A DNA stretch of 7,114 nt from an uncultured delta proteobacterium (GCA_903893335.1 CAITLX010000518.1:1-7114), one strand, 5' to 3'. Positions 1 to 6,430 are shown, counted from the stretch's first letter. Translations and numbers: made by a program. The notes: generated by a model from the letters alone, not told the origin.

Positions 1-732
1 CAGCGTGAAGCGCGGCCACCCCGCCACGCCGATGGCGCGCAGCGCCGGCACCTGCGCCACGACCTGAAGCGCGCCGCCGACGAGCGCGCCCGCCGCGAGC
101 GCGAGCAGCCGGTCGTGCCCGTGCGCGGCGAGCCACGCCGGAAGGCCGAACGCGCACACGATGAAGGCGACGTTGAGCAGCCCCGGCGCGAACGCCGCGG
201 CCGCGAAGCGCCCCCAGGTGTTGAGCGCGGCCATGCCGAGCGCGGCCGACCCCATGAACAGCAGGTAGGGAAACACCCACCGCGTGAGCGACACGGTGCG
301 CTCGAAGGCTCCGCCGGCCCGCTGGTGCAGCCCCCCCGCGAACAGCTCGACGAGCTGGGGCGCGAAGGCGATGCCGGCCACGCAAGCGAGGACGAGCGCG
401 ACGAGCGACACTCCCCGCATGCGGCGCAGGAACAGGCGCGCGGCGTCGTCCCCCTCGCGCGCGCGCACCTCGGCGAGCACGGGCACGACGGCGCTCGACA
501 TCGCCCCCTCGGCGAGCAGCTGCCGCAGGGCGTTGGGGATGGTGAAGGCGACCCAGAACGCGTCGGTCTCGCCCCGCCCGAACAGCGCGGCGAGCGTCTG
601 GTCGCGCACCAGCCCGAGCACGCGCGACAGCAGCGTGCCCGCGCCCACGACGCCTGCGCGCCGCGCGAGGGCGGAGCGCTCGGCGGCGCCTGCCGCCCGC
701 GACTCGTCGGTGGGCCCGCCGGGGCTCGTCAT
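1..732 (-). CDS. murJ: Lipid II flippase MurJ (MviN family), N-terminal part, truncated by window edge
   Basis: Inner-membrane flippase of the MOP superfamily that moves lipid II to the periplasmic face for peptidoglycan synthesis. The frame stays open to base 1, giving 244 residues, roughly half of a usual MurJ of about 500. After a hydrophilic tail of about 25 residues comes GVVGAGTLLSRVLGLVRD (28-44), then GRGETDAFWVAFTIPNALR (52-70) and AEGAMSS (74-80). Residues known to matter in E. coli MurJ align by eye: R18 with R37, R24 with R43, D39 with D57, R52 with R70. Hydrophobic segments follow near 108-125, 152-170 and 183-201, and around 208-228. The start is ATG at 732, with AAGG five bases upstream. 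It lies 69 bp behind the DUF971 gene on the same strand and is probably the last visible member of that run. The family call is very secure. Confidence 0.95.
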   Translation of the reverse strand, partial: MTSPGGPTDESRAAGAAERSALARRAGVVGAGTLLSRVLGLVRDQTLAALFGRGETDAFWVAFTIPNALRQLLAEGAMSSAVVPVLAEVRAREGDDAARLFLRRMRGVSLVALVLACVAGIAFAPQLVELFAGGLHQRAGGAFERTVSLTRWVFPYLLFMGSAALGMAALNTWGRFAAAAFAPGLLNVAFIVCAFGLPAWLAAHGHDRLLALAAGALVGGALQVVAQVPALRAIGVAGWPRFTL

Positions 733-801
733 GCGCGCCTTGTACCGCGGGGCGCGGCGGCCGACCCTTTTTCGGCAGCGCCGCGCCGGCCTCGACCCGG
801 C

Positions 802-1185
802 TCAGAGCCGATCGAGCTCGGGGCGCTCGTCGGCGCGCTCGGGCGGGACGCACGCGTCGCAGCGGCAGAGCGCGCGCACGTAGCGGTAGGTGTAGATGCC
901 CGACTCGTGGCCGTCGCCCCACGTGAAGCGCAGCGCGTAGTTGCCGACCTGCCCGAGGTCGCGCAGCTCGAGGTCGCCGCCGGGGCGGAAGCGCGGCTCG
1001 AGCTCGCCGCCGGGCACGAAGCGGATGGTGCCGCTGTGCCCCTGGCACCCGGCGCAGGGGCAGTACCCGCGCAGAAGCTCGTGGGGGTAGATGCCGCGGT
1101 GGCCGTCGGCGAACTGCACCTCGAGCACGCGCGCGTTGCGCGGGGCCTTGACGAGGGTCGGCGTGGTGCGGGGGTCGGTGGCCAT
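802..1185 (-). CDS. DUF971 (gamma-butyrobetaine hydroxylase-like N-terminal domain) protein, cysteine-rich
   Basis: A 127-residue stand-alone DUF971 domain, the fold that forms the zinc-binding N-terminus of gamma-butyrobetaine hydroxylase. The core runs from about residue 20 (VLEVQFADGHRGIYPHELLRG) to residue 105. CPCAGC (C42, C44, C47) and H93 in FTWGDGHESGIYTY match the three-Cys-one-His zinc site known in human BBOX1. A second cluster, CRCDAC (C107, C109, C112), lies near the C-terminus. No oxygenase domain is present, so this is not an enzyme of carnitine synthesis. Stand-alone members are often found near iron-sulfur assembly genes and their function is unsettled. Start is ATG at 1185 with no strong ribosome site. 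It sits 46 bp after recO and 69 bp before murJ. Family assignment is firm; function unknown. Confidence 0.88.
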   Translation of the reverse strand: MATDPRTTPTLVKAPRNARVLEVQFADGHRGIYPHELLRGYCPCAGCQGHSGTIRFVPGGELEPRFRPGGDLELRDLGQVGNYALRFTWGDGHESGIYTYRYVRALCRCDACVPPERADERPELDRL

Positions 1186-1231
1186 GCGAGGTGCCCGGAG
1201 GATGGGACGGCGGGCGCGACCTGTCGAGCCG

Positions 1232-1900
1232 TCACGCTTCGAGGCCCGCGTGCGTCGCGAGCACCTCGTCGACGAGCGCGAACGCGAGGGCCACGTCGCC
1301 GTCGACCAGCGTCGCGTCCTTGCCAGCCGCCGCTGCGACGAGCCGCACGCGCGCGTCGGCTGGCACCACGCGACCGCTGCCGCCGCAGGCGCGGCAGAGC
1401 AGCCCCCCGCGCGCCGCGTCCACGAACGCCGCCCGCTCGGCGCCGCACGCCCTGCCGCACCGGACGCACGACTCGAGCTGGAGCCCCCAGCCGAGGGCGA
1501 CGAGGATGCGCAGCCCGCTCGCGGCCAGGTGCGTGCGCGGCGCGACCGCGTCGGTGCGGTCGTCGAGGTGGTCGAGTAGATCGACGACCTCGGCCCATAG
1601 CTCGGGCTCGGGCTTGCGCGGGGGCGCGGCGCGGCGCACCCAGCGCAGCGCGTGCCCGGCGGCGTCGAGGCGGTCGAGGTCGGTCGTCAGGAAGGTGCGC
1701 GCGCGCAGCACGCGCGCGTCGTGCAGGGTCGCGAGATCGCTGCCCGGGCGCTCGTCGAGCTCGACGCGCACGCCGTGCACCGGCTCGAGCGCCCCTCCGA
1801 GCCGCTTGCCCGACCTGCGCGCGCCGCGCGCCATGGCCGAGACGCGGCCGAGCGTCTCGGTGAACAGCGTGACGACGACGTCCGCCTCACCGTAGGGCAC
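1232..1900 (-). CDS. recO: DNA repair protein RecO; true N-terminus probably upstream of the only standard start codon
   Basis: RecO works with RecF and RecR to load RecA on SSB-coated DNA. From GTG at 1900 the protein has 222 residues: an OB-fold with PYGEADVVVTLFTETLGRVS (2-21), ARGARRSGKRLGGALEP (24-40) and a LATLHDARVL segment, then a helical domain, and a zinc site of C145, C148, C169 and C172. It ends with TGA at 1232. Upstream, the same frame still encodes family-like sequence (ATDALVVRLV, the usual first beta strand of RecO), but no ATG, GTG or TTG lies in that frame before 1900. The 1900 start would remove this strand. With it the length would be near the usual 240. The gene follows the RodZ-like gene and precedes the DUF971 gene by 46 bp. 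Family call strong; the start is unresolved. Confidence 0.92.
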   Translation of the reverse strand: MPYGEADVVVTLFTETLGRVSAMARGARRSGKRLGGALEPVHGVRVELDERPGSDLATLHDARVLRARTFLTTDLDRLDAAGHALRWVRRAAPPRKPEPELWAEVVDLLDHLDDRTDAVAPRTHLAASGLRILVALGWGLQLESCVRCGRACGAERAAFVDAARGGLLCRACGGSGRVVPADARVRLVAAAAGKDATLVDGDVALAFALVDEVLATHAGLEA

Positions 1901-1949
1901 CAGGCGTACGACGAGCGCGTCGGTGGCGACGCGCGTGTGCGCGACGCGG

Positions 1950-2378
1950 CTAGCCGTGGAGGACCTGCGACGCCGCGGCCCGCTGCGAGAGCTCGGCGGG
2001 CATGTCGTGGCCGCGCGGCTTGAGCATGATGGAGATGGCGAGCGTGAAGAGCACGAGCAGCACGACGAACGCCACGGCGACGCCGAACCGGGCGCCCTTC
2101 GTCTTCTGGATGGGCGAGGTCATGGGCATGGGCGTCACCCACGCCACGCGGCGGCTGGCCGTGTAGCGCGCGAGCACCTCGTCGGGCGCCGCCGCGACCG
2201 ACACCGCGTAGGCGCGCAGGAAGCCGCGCACGAAGACCTCGCCGGGGAGATCGTCGAAATGATCGCGCTCGATGCGCTCGAGGCTGGGCACGGGGATGCG
2301 TGTCGCGCGCGACACCTCCTCGATGCTCATGGAGCGCTCCTCGCGCTGCCTCCGAAGGTATTTGCCGATCGTTTCCAT
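1950..2378 (-). CDS. RodZ-like membrane protein: N-terminal HTH_25 domain plus one transmembrane helix
   Basis: A 142-residue protein. Residues 1-71 form a Cro/C1-type helix-turn-helix of the HTH_25 kind seen in RodZ: IGKYLRRQREERSMSIEEVS, then ATRIPVPSLERIERDHFDDL and PGEVFVRGFLRAYA. A linker of about 25 residues leads to one hydrophobic helix at about 98-119 (FGVAVAFVVLLVLFTLAISIML). Only about 23 residues follow, so the large periplasmic domain of E. coli RodZ is absent. By family knowledge the HTH would be cytoplasmic and could bind MreB rather than DNA; this is inference. Start is ATG at 2378, five bases after GAGG; an in-frame GTG at 2384 is an alternative. It lies 25 bp after the TPR lipoprotein gene and upstream of recO, so co-transcription is likely. 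Confidence 0.83.
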   Translation of the reverse strand: METIGKYLRRQREERSMSIEEVSRATRIPVPSLERIERDHFDDLPGEVFVRGFLRAYAVSVAAAPDEVLARYTASRRVAWVTPMPMTSPIQKTKGARFGVAVAFVVLLVLFTLAISIMLKPRGHDMPAELSQRAAASQVLHG

Positions 2379-2390
2379 GGTCACCTCGCG
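2379..2390 (-). promoter_or_regulatory. Ribosome binding site of the RodZ-like gene
   Basis: On the minus strand the bases before ATG 2378 read CGCGAGGTGACC. GAGG (2387-2384) is five bases from the ATG. This is the clearest Shine-Dalgarno sequence I found in the window and it favours ATG 2378 over the in-frame GTG at 2384, which overlaps the site. Confidence 0.6.
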
Positions 2391-2403
2391 CGCCCGTCTC
2401 GCC

Positions 2404-3258
2404 TCAGCAGTCCGACGCGCGGAGACGCGCGGCGCAGCTCTCGCCTGCCGTCGTCTCGACGCCGAGCTGCTTGCAGCGCTCCCAGTCGTCGCGTGCCTCG
2501 GGGCACTTCTTCGCCTTCGCCAGCACCCGGCCGCGCGCCTCGAGCGCGTCCTGCATGGTGCGGCACCCTGCCTGCTCCGTCTCGAGCGCTCGCGTGAGCG
2601 CCTCGCGTGCTGCGCCGAGGTCGCCCTTCTTCTCGTAGGCGAGCCCCAGCCTGAAATTGCCGACGCAGAACGCCGGCTGCGCGGCGATGCTGCGGCGCAG
2701 GGCCTCGACGGCGTCGTCGACCTTGCCGACCTCGAGGTAGGCCCAGCCGAGGTTGCCCCAGGCCGTCCACGGCGTGACGTAGAGGATGTCGCGCGTGAGG
2801 GGCTCGAGCACCACGACGGCCTCGGCGGCGCGCTTCTCGTGGATGAGCACGACCCCGAGGGTGTTGGTGGCCTCGCGGAAGTCGGGCTTGAGCTTGAGCG
2901 CGATGCGCGCGTGCTTCTCGGCGAGCGGCAGCCGGCACTCGAGCTGCGAGCGGGCGCAGAAGCCGAGGTAGACCAGGGCGGCCAGGTGCTGGGCCTCCTG
3001 GTTCTCGTCGTTGAGGTCGATGGCCTTCTGGACGCGCTCGAGCGCCTGGCGAAGCTCGCCGCGCCCGAGGAAGTCGGCGCCGAGGTCCATCTCCGCGATC
3101 GACTGGCGGTCCGGGTCGACCGCCGCGCGGCGGGCGCTGGACGCGCAGGCACCGAGGCCCCCCGCCGTGACCGCCAGAAGCGGCCCGACGACCCATGCGC
3201 GCACGCGGGCCCAGCGTTGGGCACGGTCGGCTTTCGGATCGTGGCAGGCGAACGGCAT
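2404..3258 (-). CDS. TPR-repeat outer-membrane lipoprotein, PilF/PilW/Tgl-like
   Basis: A 284-residue lipoprotein counted from ATG 3258. A long basic n-region is followed by VVGPLLAVTAGGLGAC, with the lipobox LGAC and lipidated C38. Position +2 is Ala, which by the E. coli rule favours the outer membrane. Tetratricopeptide repeats fill about 56-228, for example GELRQALERVQKAIDLN, AEKHARIALKLKPDFREA, WGNLGWAYLEVGKVDDAVEA and GNFRLGLAYEKKGDLGAAREA. The mature part has many cysteines (C101, C108, C198, C232, C252, C262, C275, C284). Architecture resembles PilF/PilW and Myxococcus Tgl, pilotins that assemble the type IV pilus secretin PilQ. A RodZ-like gene 25 bp downstream supports this. GTG at 3204 would give a compact 19-residue signal peptide; GTG at 3387 is less likely. 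TPR lipoprotein is firm; the pilus role is inferred. Confidence 0.85.
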   Translation of the reverse strand: MPFACHDPKADRAQRWARVRAWVVGPLLAVTAGGLGACASSARRAAVDPDRQSIAEMDLGADFLGRGELRQALERVQKAIDLNDENQEAQHLAALVYLGFCARSQLECRLPLAEKHARIALKLKPDFREATNTLGVVLIHEKRAAEAVVVLEPLTRDILYVTPWTAWGNLGWAYLEVGKVDDAVEALRRSIAAQPAFCVGNFRLGLAYEKKGDLGAAREALTRALETEQAGCRTMQDALEARGRVLAKAKKCPEARDDWERCKQLGVETTAGESCAARLRASDC

Positions 3259-3365
3259 CGGTGGGATCGTCCCGGTAGACTCCTGGACAGCGAAAAAGAG
3301 ACGATGCGTTGCGAGGGTCGGGAGACGGTCCCTGTGACCCAGCGGCACACCGTAAGCGTGCGGAG

Positions 3366-3394
3366 GGCATAACCTGCGGCCCCCCACCCGTCAA
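3366..3394 (-). promoter_or_regulatory. Candidate sigma-70-type promoter for the TPR lipoprotein-rodZ-recO-DUF971-murJ run
   Basis: On the minus strand TTGACG (3394-3389) is separated by 17 bp from TATGCC (3371-3366). The -35 matches consensus at five of six bases; the -10 is weak. Transcription would start near 3359, leaving a leader of about 100 bases to ATG 3258. It lies in the 224-bp gap between the tsaB stop and the lipoprotein start, one of the few less GC-rich places in the window. The rest of that gap shows no gene or clear terminator. Confidence 0.4.
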
Positions 3395-3482
3395 CGGTGT
3401 AATTCTTGCGGCCATCGGGGCACCCGACGTACCCTGCGCGGCGCCCGCGCCTGCGTGCAAAGCGCTCTGCGCGCGACCGCGG

Positions 3483-4160
3483 CTACGGCGCGCGAGGGGG
3501 GTGGATGTCGGGGGGGCGCACGTAGCAGGGCTCGAGCGCGTCGAGGTCGTCGGCGCCGCGAAGAGCCAGCAGTTCGGCCGCGATTCGCGCGATCGTGGCC
3601 GCGTCGGGGAGCGCGTGCGCGCCGCCCTCCGTCAACACGCTGACGCCCGCGCCCAGGTCGCCAAGCTCGCCCGCGACCTCGCCGACGACGACGCAGGGGC
3701 GCCCGAGCGCCGCGAGCGCGCGGGCGACCTCGCCGCGCCGGACGTGGGCCGGCGGGTGACACTCCCCGCCCCCGCCGTCGTACGCCGCCCAGAAGACCTC
3801 GTCCTTGCGGGCGTCGATGAGGGCGACGACGAGCGCGTCGGGGGGCTGCGCCGCCGCCACTGCCATCGCGCGCAGGCTGCCGACGCCGACGAGCGGGACG
3901 CCGAGGCCGAGCGCCATTCCCTTGGCGGTCGCGAGCGCGACGCGCACCCCGGTGAACGACCCAGGGCCGAGCCCGCAGCCGATGAGGTCGACCGAGGCCT
4001 TGGCCCAGCCGGCCTCGGCGAACGCCTGGTCGACCAGGCCCATCAGGCGCTCGGCGTGCTCGGAGGGGACGTCGTGGCGGGCCGAGGCGACCAGGCGGCC
4101 GTCCTCGACGAGGGCGACCGAGCCGCAGCGGGTCGAGGTGTCGAGGGCGAGCACGCGCAC
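3483..4160 (-). CDS. tsaB: tRNA threonylcarbamoyladenosine biosynthesis protein TsaB
   Basis: TsaB is the non-catalytic ASKHA-fold partner of TsaD. With TsaE it forms the cytoplasmic complex that makes t6A37 in ANN-decoding tRNAs. The 225 residues show the family marks in order: VLALDTST at 3-10, GCGLGPGSFTGVRVALATAK at 61-80, PLVGVGSLRAMA at 89-100, IDARKDEVFWAAYD at 115-128, and a terminal YVRPPDI at 213-219. Length matches the usual 220-230. The start is GTG at 4160; LALDTST begins four residues in, so little room exists for another. No strong ribosome site is seen. It is divergent from the cardiolipin synthase gene across 46 bp, and 224 bp ahead of the lipoprotein gene. Confidence 0.94.
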   Translation of the reverse strand: MRVLALDTSTRCGSVALVEDGRLVASARHDVPSEHAERLMGLVDQAFAEAGWAKASVDLIGCGLGPGSFTGVRVALATAKGMALGLGVPLVGVGSLRAMAVAAAQPPDALVVALIDARKDEVFWAAYDGGGGECHPPAHVRRGEVARALAALGRPCVVVGEVAGELGDLGAGVSVLTEGGAHALPDAATIARIAAELLALRGADDLDALEPCYVRPPDIHPPRAP

Positions 4161-4194
4161 GGCTCGCGGAACCTACGCGGCGGCGCAGCGGGGG

Positions 4195-4202
4195 TAAAGT
4201 AG
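4195..4202. promoter_or_regulatory. Possible shared -10 region of the divergent tsaB and cls promoters
   Basis: The 46-bp gap between the two divergent starts holds one AT-rich patch, TAAAGTAG. Read on plus, TAAAGT (4195-4200) matches four of six -10 consensus bases and ends six bases before the cls GTG at 4207. Read on minus, the overlapping TACTTT (4202-4197) is a weaker match and would leave a leader of about 30 bases for tsaB. No good -35 hexamer was found for either. Speculative. Confidence 0.3.
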
Positions 4203-4206
4203 GCGC

Positions 4207-5346
4207 GTGAGCCGCGAGCCCGGACCCTTCTTCGCCGTCGGCCCCGACCGCGTGCGCCTGCTGCGCGACGGCGCCGAGGCGTTTCCGGCGATGCTCGAGG
4301 CCATCCGGCGGGCCGAGCGCGAGGTCGTGCTCGAGATGTACTGGATCGGCGCGGATCGCACGGGCCACGCGTTCCTCGACGCGCTGGTCGAGCGCGCGCG
4401 GGCGGGGGTCGCGGTGCGCGTGCGCTACGACGCCATCGGCAGCATGGGCTTGCCCGCGTCGTTCTTCCGCCCGCTGCGCGCAGCCGGCGGCGAGGTCGCG
4501 GTGCACGCGCCGCTCGCGATCGTGCGCCCGCGCTGGGGGGTGCCGCGCGCGGCGTTCCGCGACCACCGCAAGATCCTGGTCGTCGACGGCCTCACGGGCT
4601 TCACCGGCGGCATCAACCTGGGGGACGACTGGGGCGAGGTCGAGCACGGGGGCCACGACTGGCGCGACGACGCGATCGAGGTGCGCGGCCCCGCAGCGCG
4701 CGAGCTGCGGGCGCTCTTCTTCGAGTCGTGGCGGCCGCGCTGGCCGGGCGCCGCGCCGACCCCCGACGACGTCGAGCACGTGCGGAGGATGCCCACCGGG
4801 CCCGTGCGGGTGCTCACCACGACGCGCCGGCACGGCCCCGCCCGCTCGCTGCGCAAGCAGTACGTAGGCGCGGTGCGCGGGGCCCAGCGCAGCATCGACA
4901 TCGCCAACGCGTACTTCGTGCCCGACGTCCCGGTGCTGCGGGCGCTGCGCCACGCGCGCCGCCGCGGGGTCGAGGTGCGCGTGCTCGTGCCCGCGCAGAG
5001 CGACCTCTGGGTCGTCTCGGCCGCGACGCGCGGCGTGGTCGGCGCGCTGCTTCGCCGCGGCATCCGCGTCTTCGCCTACGAGGGGCGCGTCCTGCACGTG
5101 AAGACGGCCATCTTCGACGACCGGCTCGCCACCGTCGGCAGCTGCAACCTCGACGTACGGTCGTTTCGCTACAACCTGGAGTGCAACGTCGCGGTCGAGG
5201 ACGAGACCTTCGCGCGCCACGTGCGCGCGTCGTTCGAGCGCGATCTGGCCTCGTCGCGCGAGATCACGCTCGAGTCGTGGCGCGAGCGCCCCTTCGGCGA
5301 CCGCGCGCTGGCCTGGGCAGCGTGGTCGCTGCGCAAGCTGCTCTGA
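4207..5346 (+). CDS. Cardiolipin synthase, ClsB-type phospholipase D family enzyme
   Basis: A 379-residue protein with two HKD (PLD) motifs. The first is H120-R-K122-I-L-V-V-D127 followed by GGIN at 134-137. The second is H297-V-K299-T-A-I-F-D304 followed by GSCNLD at 311-316. Such enzymes transfer a phosphatidyl group to make cardiolipin at the inner membrane. The N-terminus lacks the two transmembrane helices of ClsA, and the length and VLEMYWIGAD segment (41-50) resemble E. coli ClsB (YbhO). WRPRWPG (175-181) and the C-terminal RPFGDRALAWAAW also fit that family. Start is GTG at 4207 with only a weak AGG four bases upstream; see the possible leaderless promoter. It is convergent with the hydrolase gene, with 13 bp between stop codons. 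Other phosphatidyltransferase or PLD activity cannot be ruled out. Confidence 0.9.
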   Translation: MSREPGPFFAVGPDRVRLLRDGAEAFPAMLEAIRRAEREVVLEMYWIGADRTGHAFLDALVERARAGVAVRVRYDAIGSMGLPASFFRPLRAAGGEVAVHAPLAIVRPRWGVPRAAFRDHRKILVVDGLTGFTGGINLGDDWGEVEHGGHDWRDDAIEVRGPAARELRALFFESWRPRWPGAAPTPDDVEHVRRMPTGPVRVLTTTRRHGPARSLRKQYVGAVRGAQRSIDIANAYFVPDVPVLRALRHARRRGVEVRVLVPAQSDLWVVSAATRGVVGALLRRGIRVFAYEGRVLHVKTAIFDDRLATVGSCNLDVRSFRYNLECNVAVEDETFARHVRASFERDLASSREITLESWRERPFGDRALAWAAWSLRKLL

Positions 5347-5359
5347 GGGCGGCGGGGGC

Positions 5360-6430
5360 TCAGCCGACGGGCGTGGCAGGACGCTCGCGCAGGGGCGCGC
5401 GGGGTGCCATCGGCAGCGTGGACTGGAAGACCCGCAGGCGCTCGACGATGGAGGGCACGGCGACCGGGAAGGTCATGTGGCCGCCGGGGATCCAGAGGAT
5501 GGGGGGCTCGCCCCACGCCTTCCACTGGCGCTCGACGGCGCGCGCGCCGACGTACATGTCGTCCTTCGCGGCGACCCAGAGCTGACGCTCGCGCGGCAGG
5601 CGCGGCGCGAACGAGCCGATGCCGATGCGGCGGAAGACCTCGGCGCGCGCGGCGCGGTCGAGGCCGAAGCGCTCGAGGTCGGCCTTCATGCGCCAGAGGA
5701 TGGGGGCGTTCTCGACGGCGTCACCGAGGTCGAGGTGGCCGATGATGGGGACGATCCAGTCGGGCGTGGGCTCGACGCAGGCGAGCAGCATCGTGATGGA
5801 GCCGCCGAGGCTGATGCCGCTGACGCCGATGTCCTCGTAGCCCTGCGCGCGAAACCATCGGATGGCCGAGCGCACGTCGAGCACCGACTGGCGCACGGCC
5901 TCGAGGCTGCGCACCAGATCGGCGCTCCAGAAATACTCGCCGTGGAAGAGCGAGCCGCGCGGGTTGCGCCGCCCGTGGAACGGCAGCTGGATGTGGGCGG
6001 CGTCGACGTCGAGCTCGCGCGAGAGCACGGGCAGGAGCGTCGTCTCCTCGATGATGGGGCCGGGCTCGAGCCAGCCGTGGACGTAGAGCAGGATGCGCTT
6101 GCGAGGCGCGCGGCGGGGGTGCATCCACCGCAGGTGCACGGTGTGGTTGACGGCGTAGTCGCGGTCGTGGCGCAGGCGGTAGCGCGCGCAGAGCGGCACG
6201 TGTTCGCTCGCGAAGGTGACCGACTCGACGACCCGCGAGAACGTCGGGTACGAGCTGCGCCGGTGCGCCTGGGGCGTGCGCGTGGGCGCCGGGAACAGGT
6301 CGTCGGCCTCGCGGTCGAGGTACGGCCCGAGGTCCGCCGAGGTGTCGTGCTCGACGCCCCGCACCCCGTGCAGGAGTCGCGACATTCCGCCGACGACGCC
6401 GTCGACCAGCCAACCGATCTTCATCGTCAT
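5360..6430 (-). CDS. Alpha/beta hydrolase, distantly ABHD18-like
   Basis: A 356-residue alpha/beta-hydrolase. The central domain begins near 100: RILLYVHGWLEPG (112-124) carries the HG oxyanion motif, GYEDIGVSGISLGGS (197-211) is the nucleophile elbow with S207 in GxSxG, D290 or D291 in WVAAKDDMYVG is the likely acid, and H318 in IPGGHMTF the base. The first 100 residues are an extension with no signal peptide. The phrasing DVDAAHIQLPFHGRRNPRGS, then GY...GISLGG, recalls ABHD18/DUF2048 proteins; that is a memory-based resemblance, not a search. Substrate unknown; an ester or lipid substrate is only a guess. ATG at 6430 (a second at 6424) follows the upstream gene's TAA by four bases, implying translational coupling. 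No clear ribosome site is seen. Confidence 0.85.
   Translation of the reverse strand: MTMKIGWLVDGVVGGMSRLLHGVRGVEHDTSADLGPYLDREADDLFPAPTRTPQAHRRSSYPTFSRVVESVTFASEHVPLCARYRLRHDRDYAVNHTVHLRWMHPRRAPRKRILLYVHGWLEPGPIIEETTLLPVLSRELDVDAAHIQLPFHGRRNPRGSLFHGEYFWSADLVRSLEAVRQSVLDVRSAIRWFRAQGYEDIGVSGISLGGSITMLLACVEPTPDWIVPIIGHLDLGDAVENAPILWRMKADLERFGLDRAARAEVFRRIGIGSFAPRLPRERQLWVAAKDDMYVGARAVERQWKAWGEPPILWIPGGHMTFPVAVPSIVERLRVFQSTLPMAPRAPLRERPATPVG

Noticed and set aside
115..1863. 582-residue plus-strand frame antisense to murJ, DUF971 and recO
   Set aside because: Arg/Ala/Gly-rich with no recognisable motif and spanning three clearly coding minus-strand genes; a by-product of very high GC.
1950..3350. 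466-residue frame joining an N-terminal region to the RodZ-like protein
   Set aside because: Its first 320 residues are Ser/Arg-rich shadow sequence in the wrong frame of the TPR lipoprotein gene; only the part from 2378 is a real domain. It is not a fusion.
3415..3427. Stem TCGGG-GCA-CCCGA downstream of tsaB as a terminator
   Set aside because: Only a 5-bp stem and no T run on either strand; expected by chance at this base composition.
3391..5220. 609-residue minus-strand frame across tsaB and cls
   Set aside because: Low-complexity basic and Ala-rich translation antisense to the clear HKD motifs of cls and out of frame with tsaB.
5347..5359. Bidirectional terminator between convergent cls and hydrolase genes
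   Set aside because: Only 13 bases, G-rich, with no T tract or usable stem.
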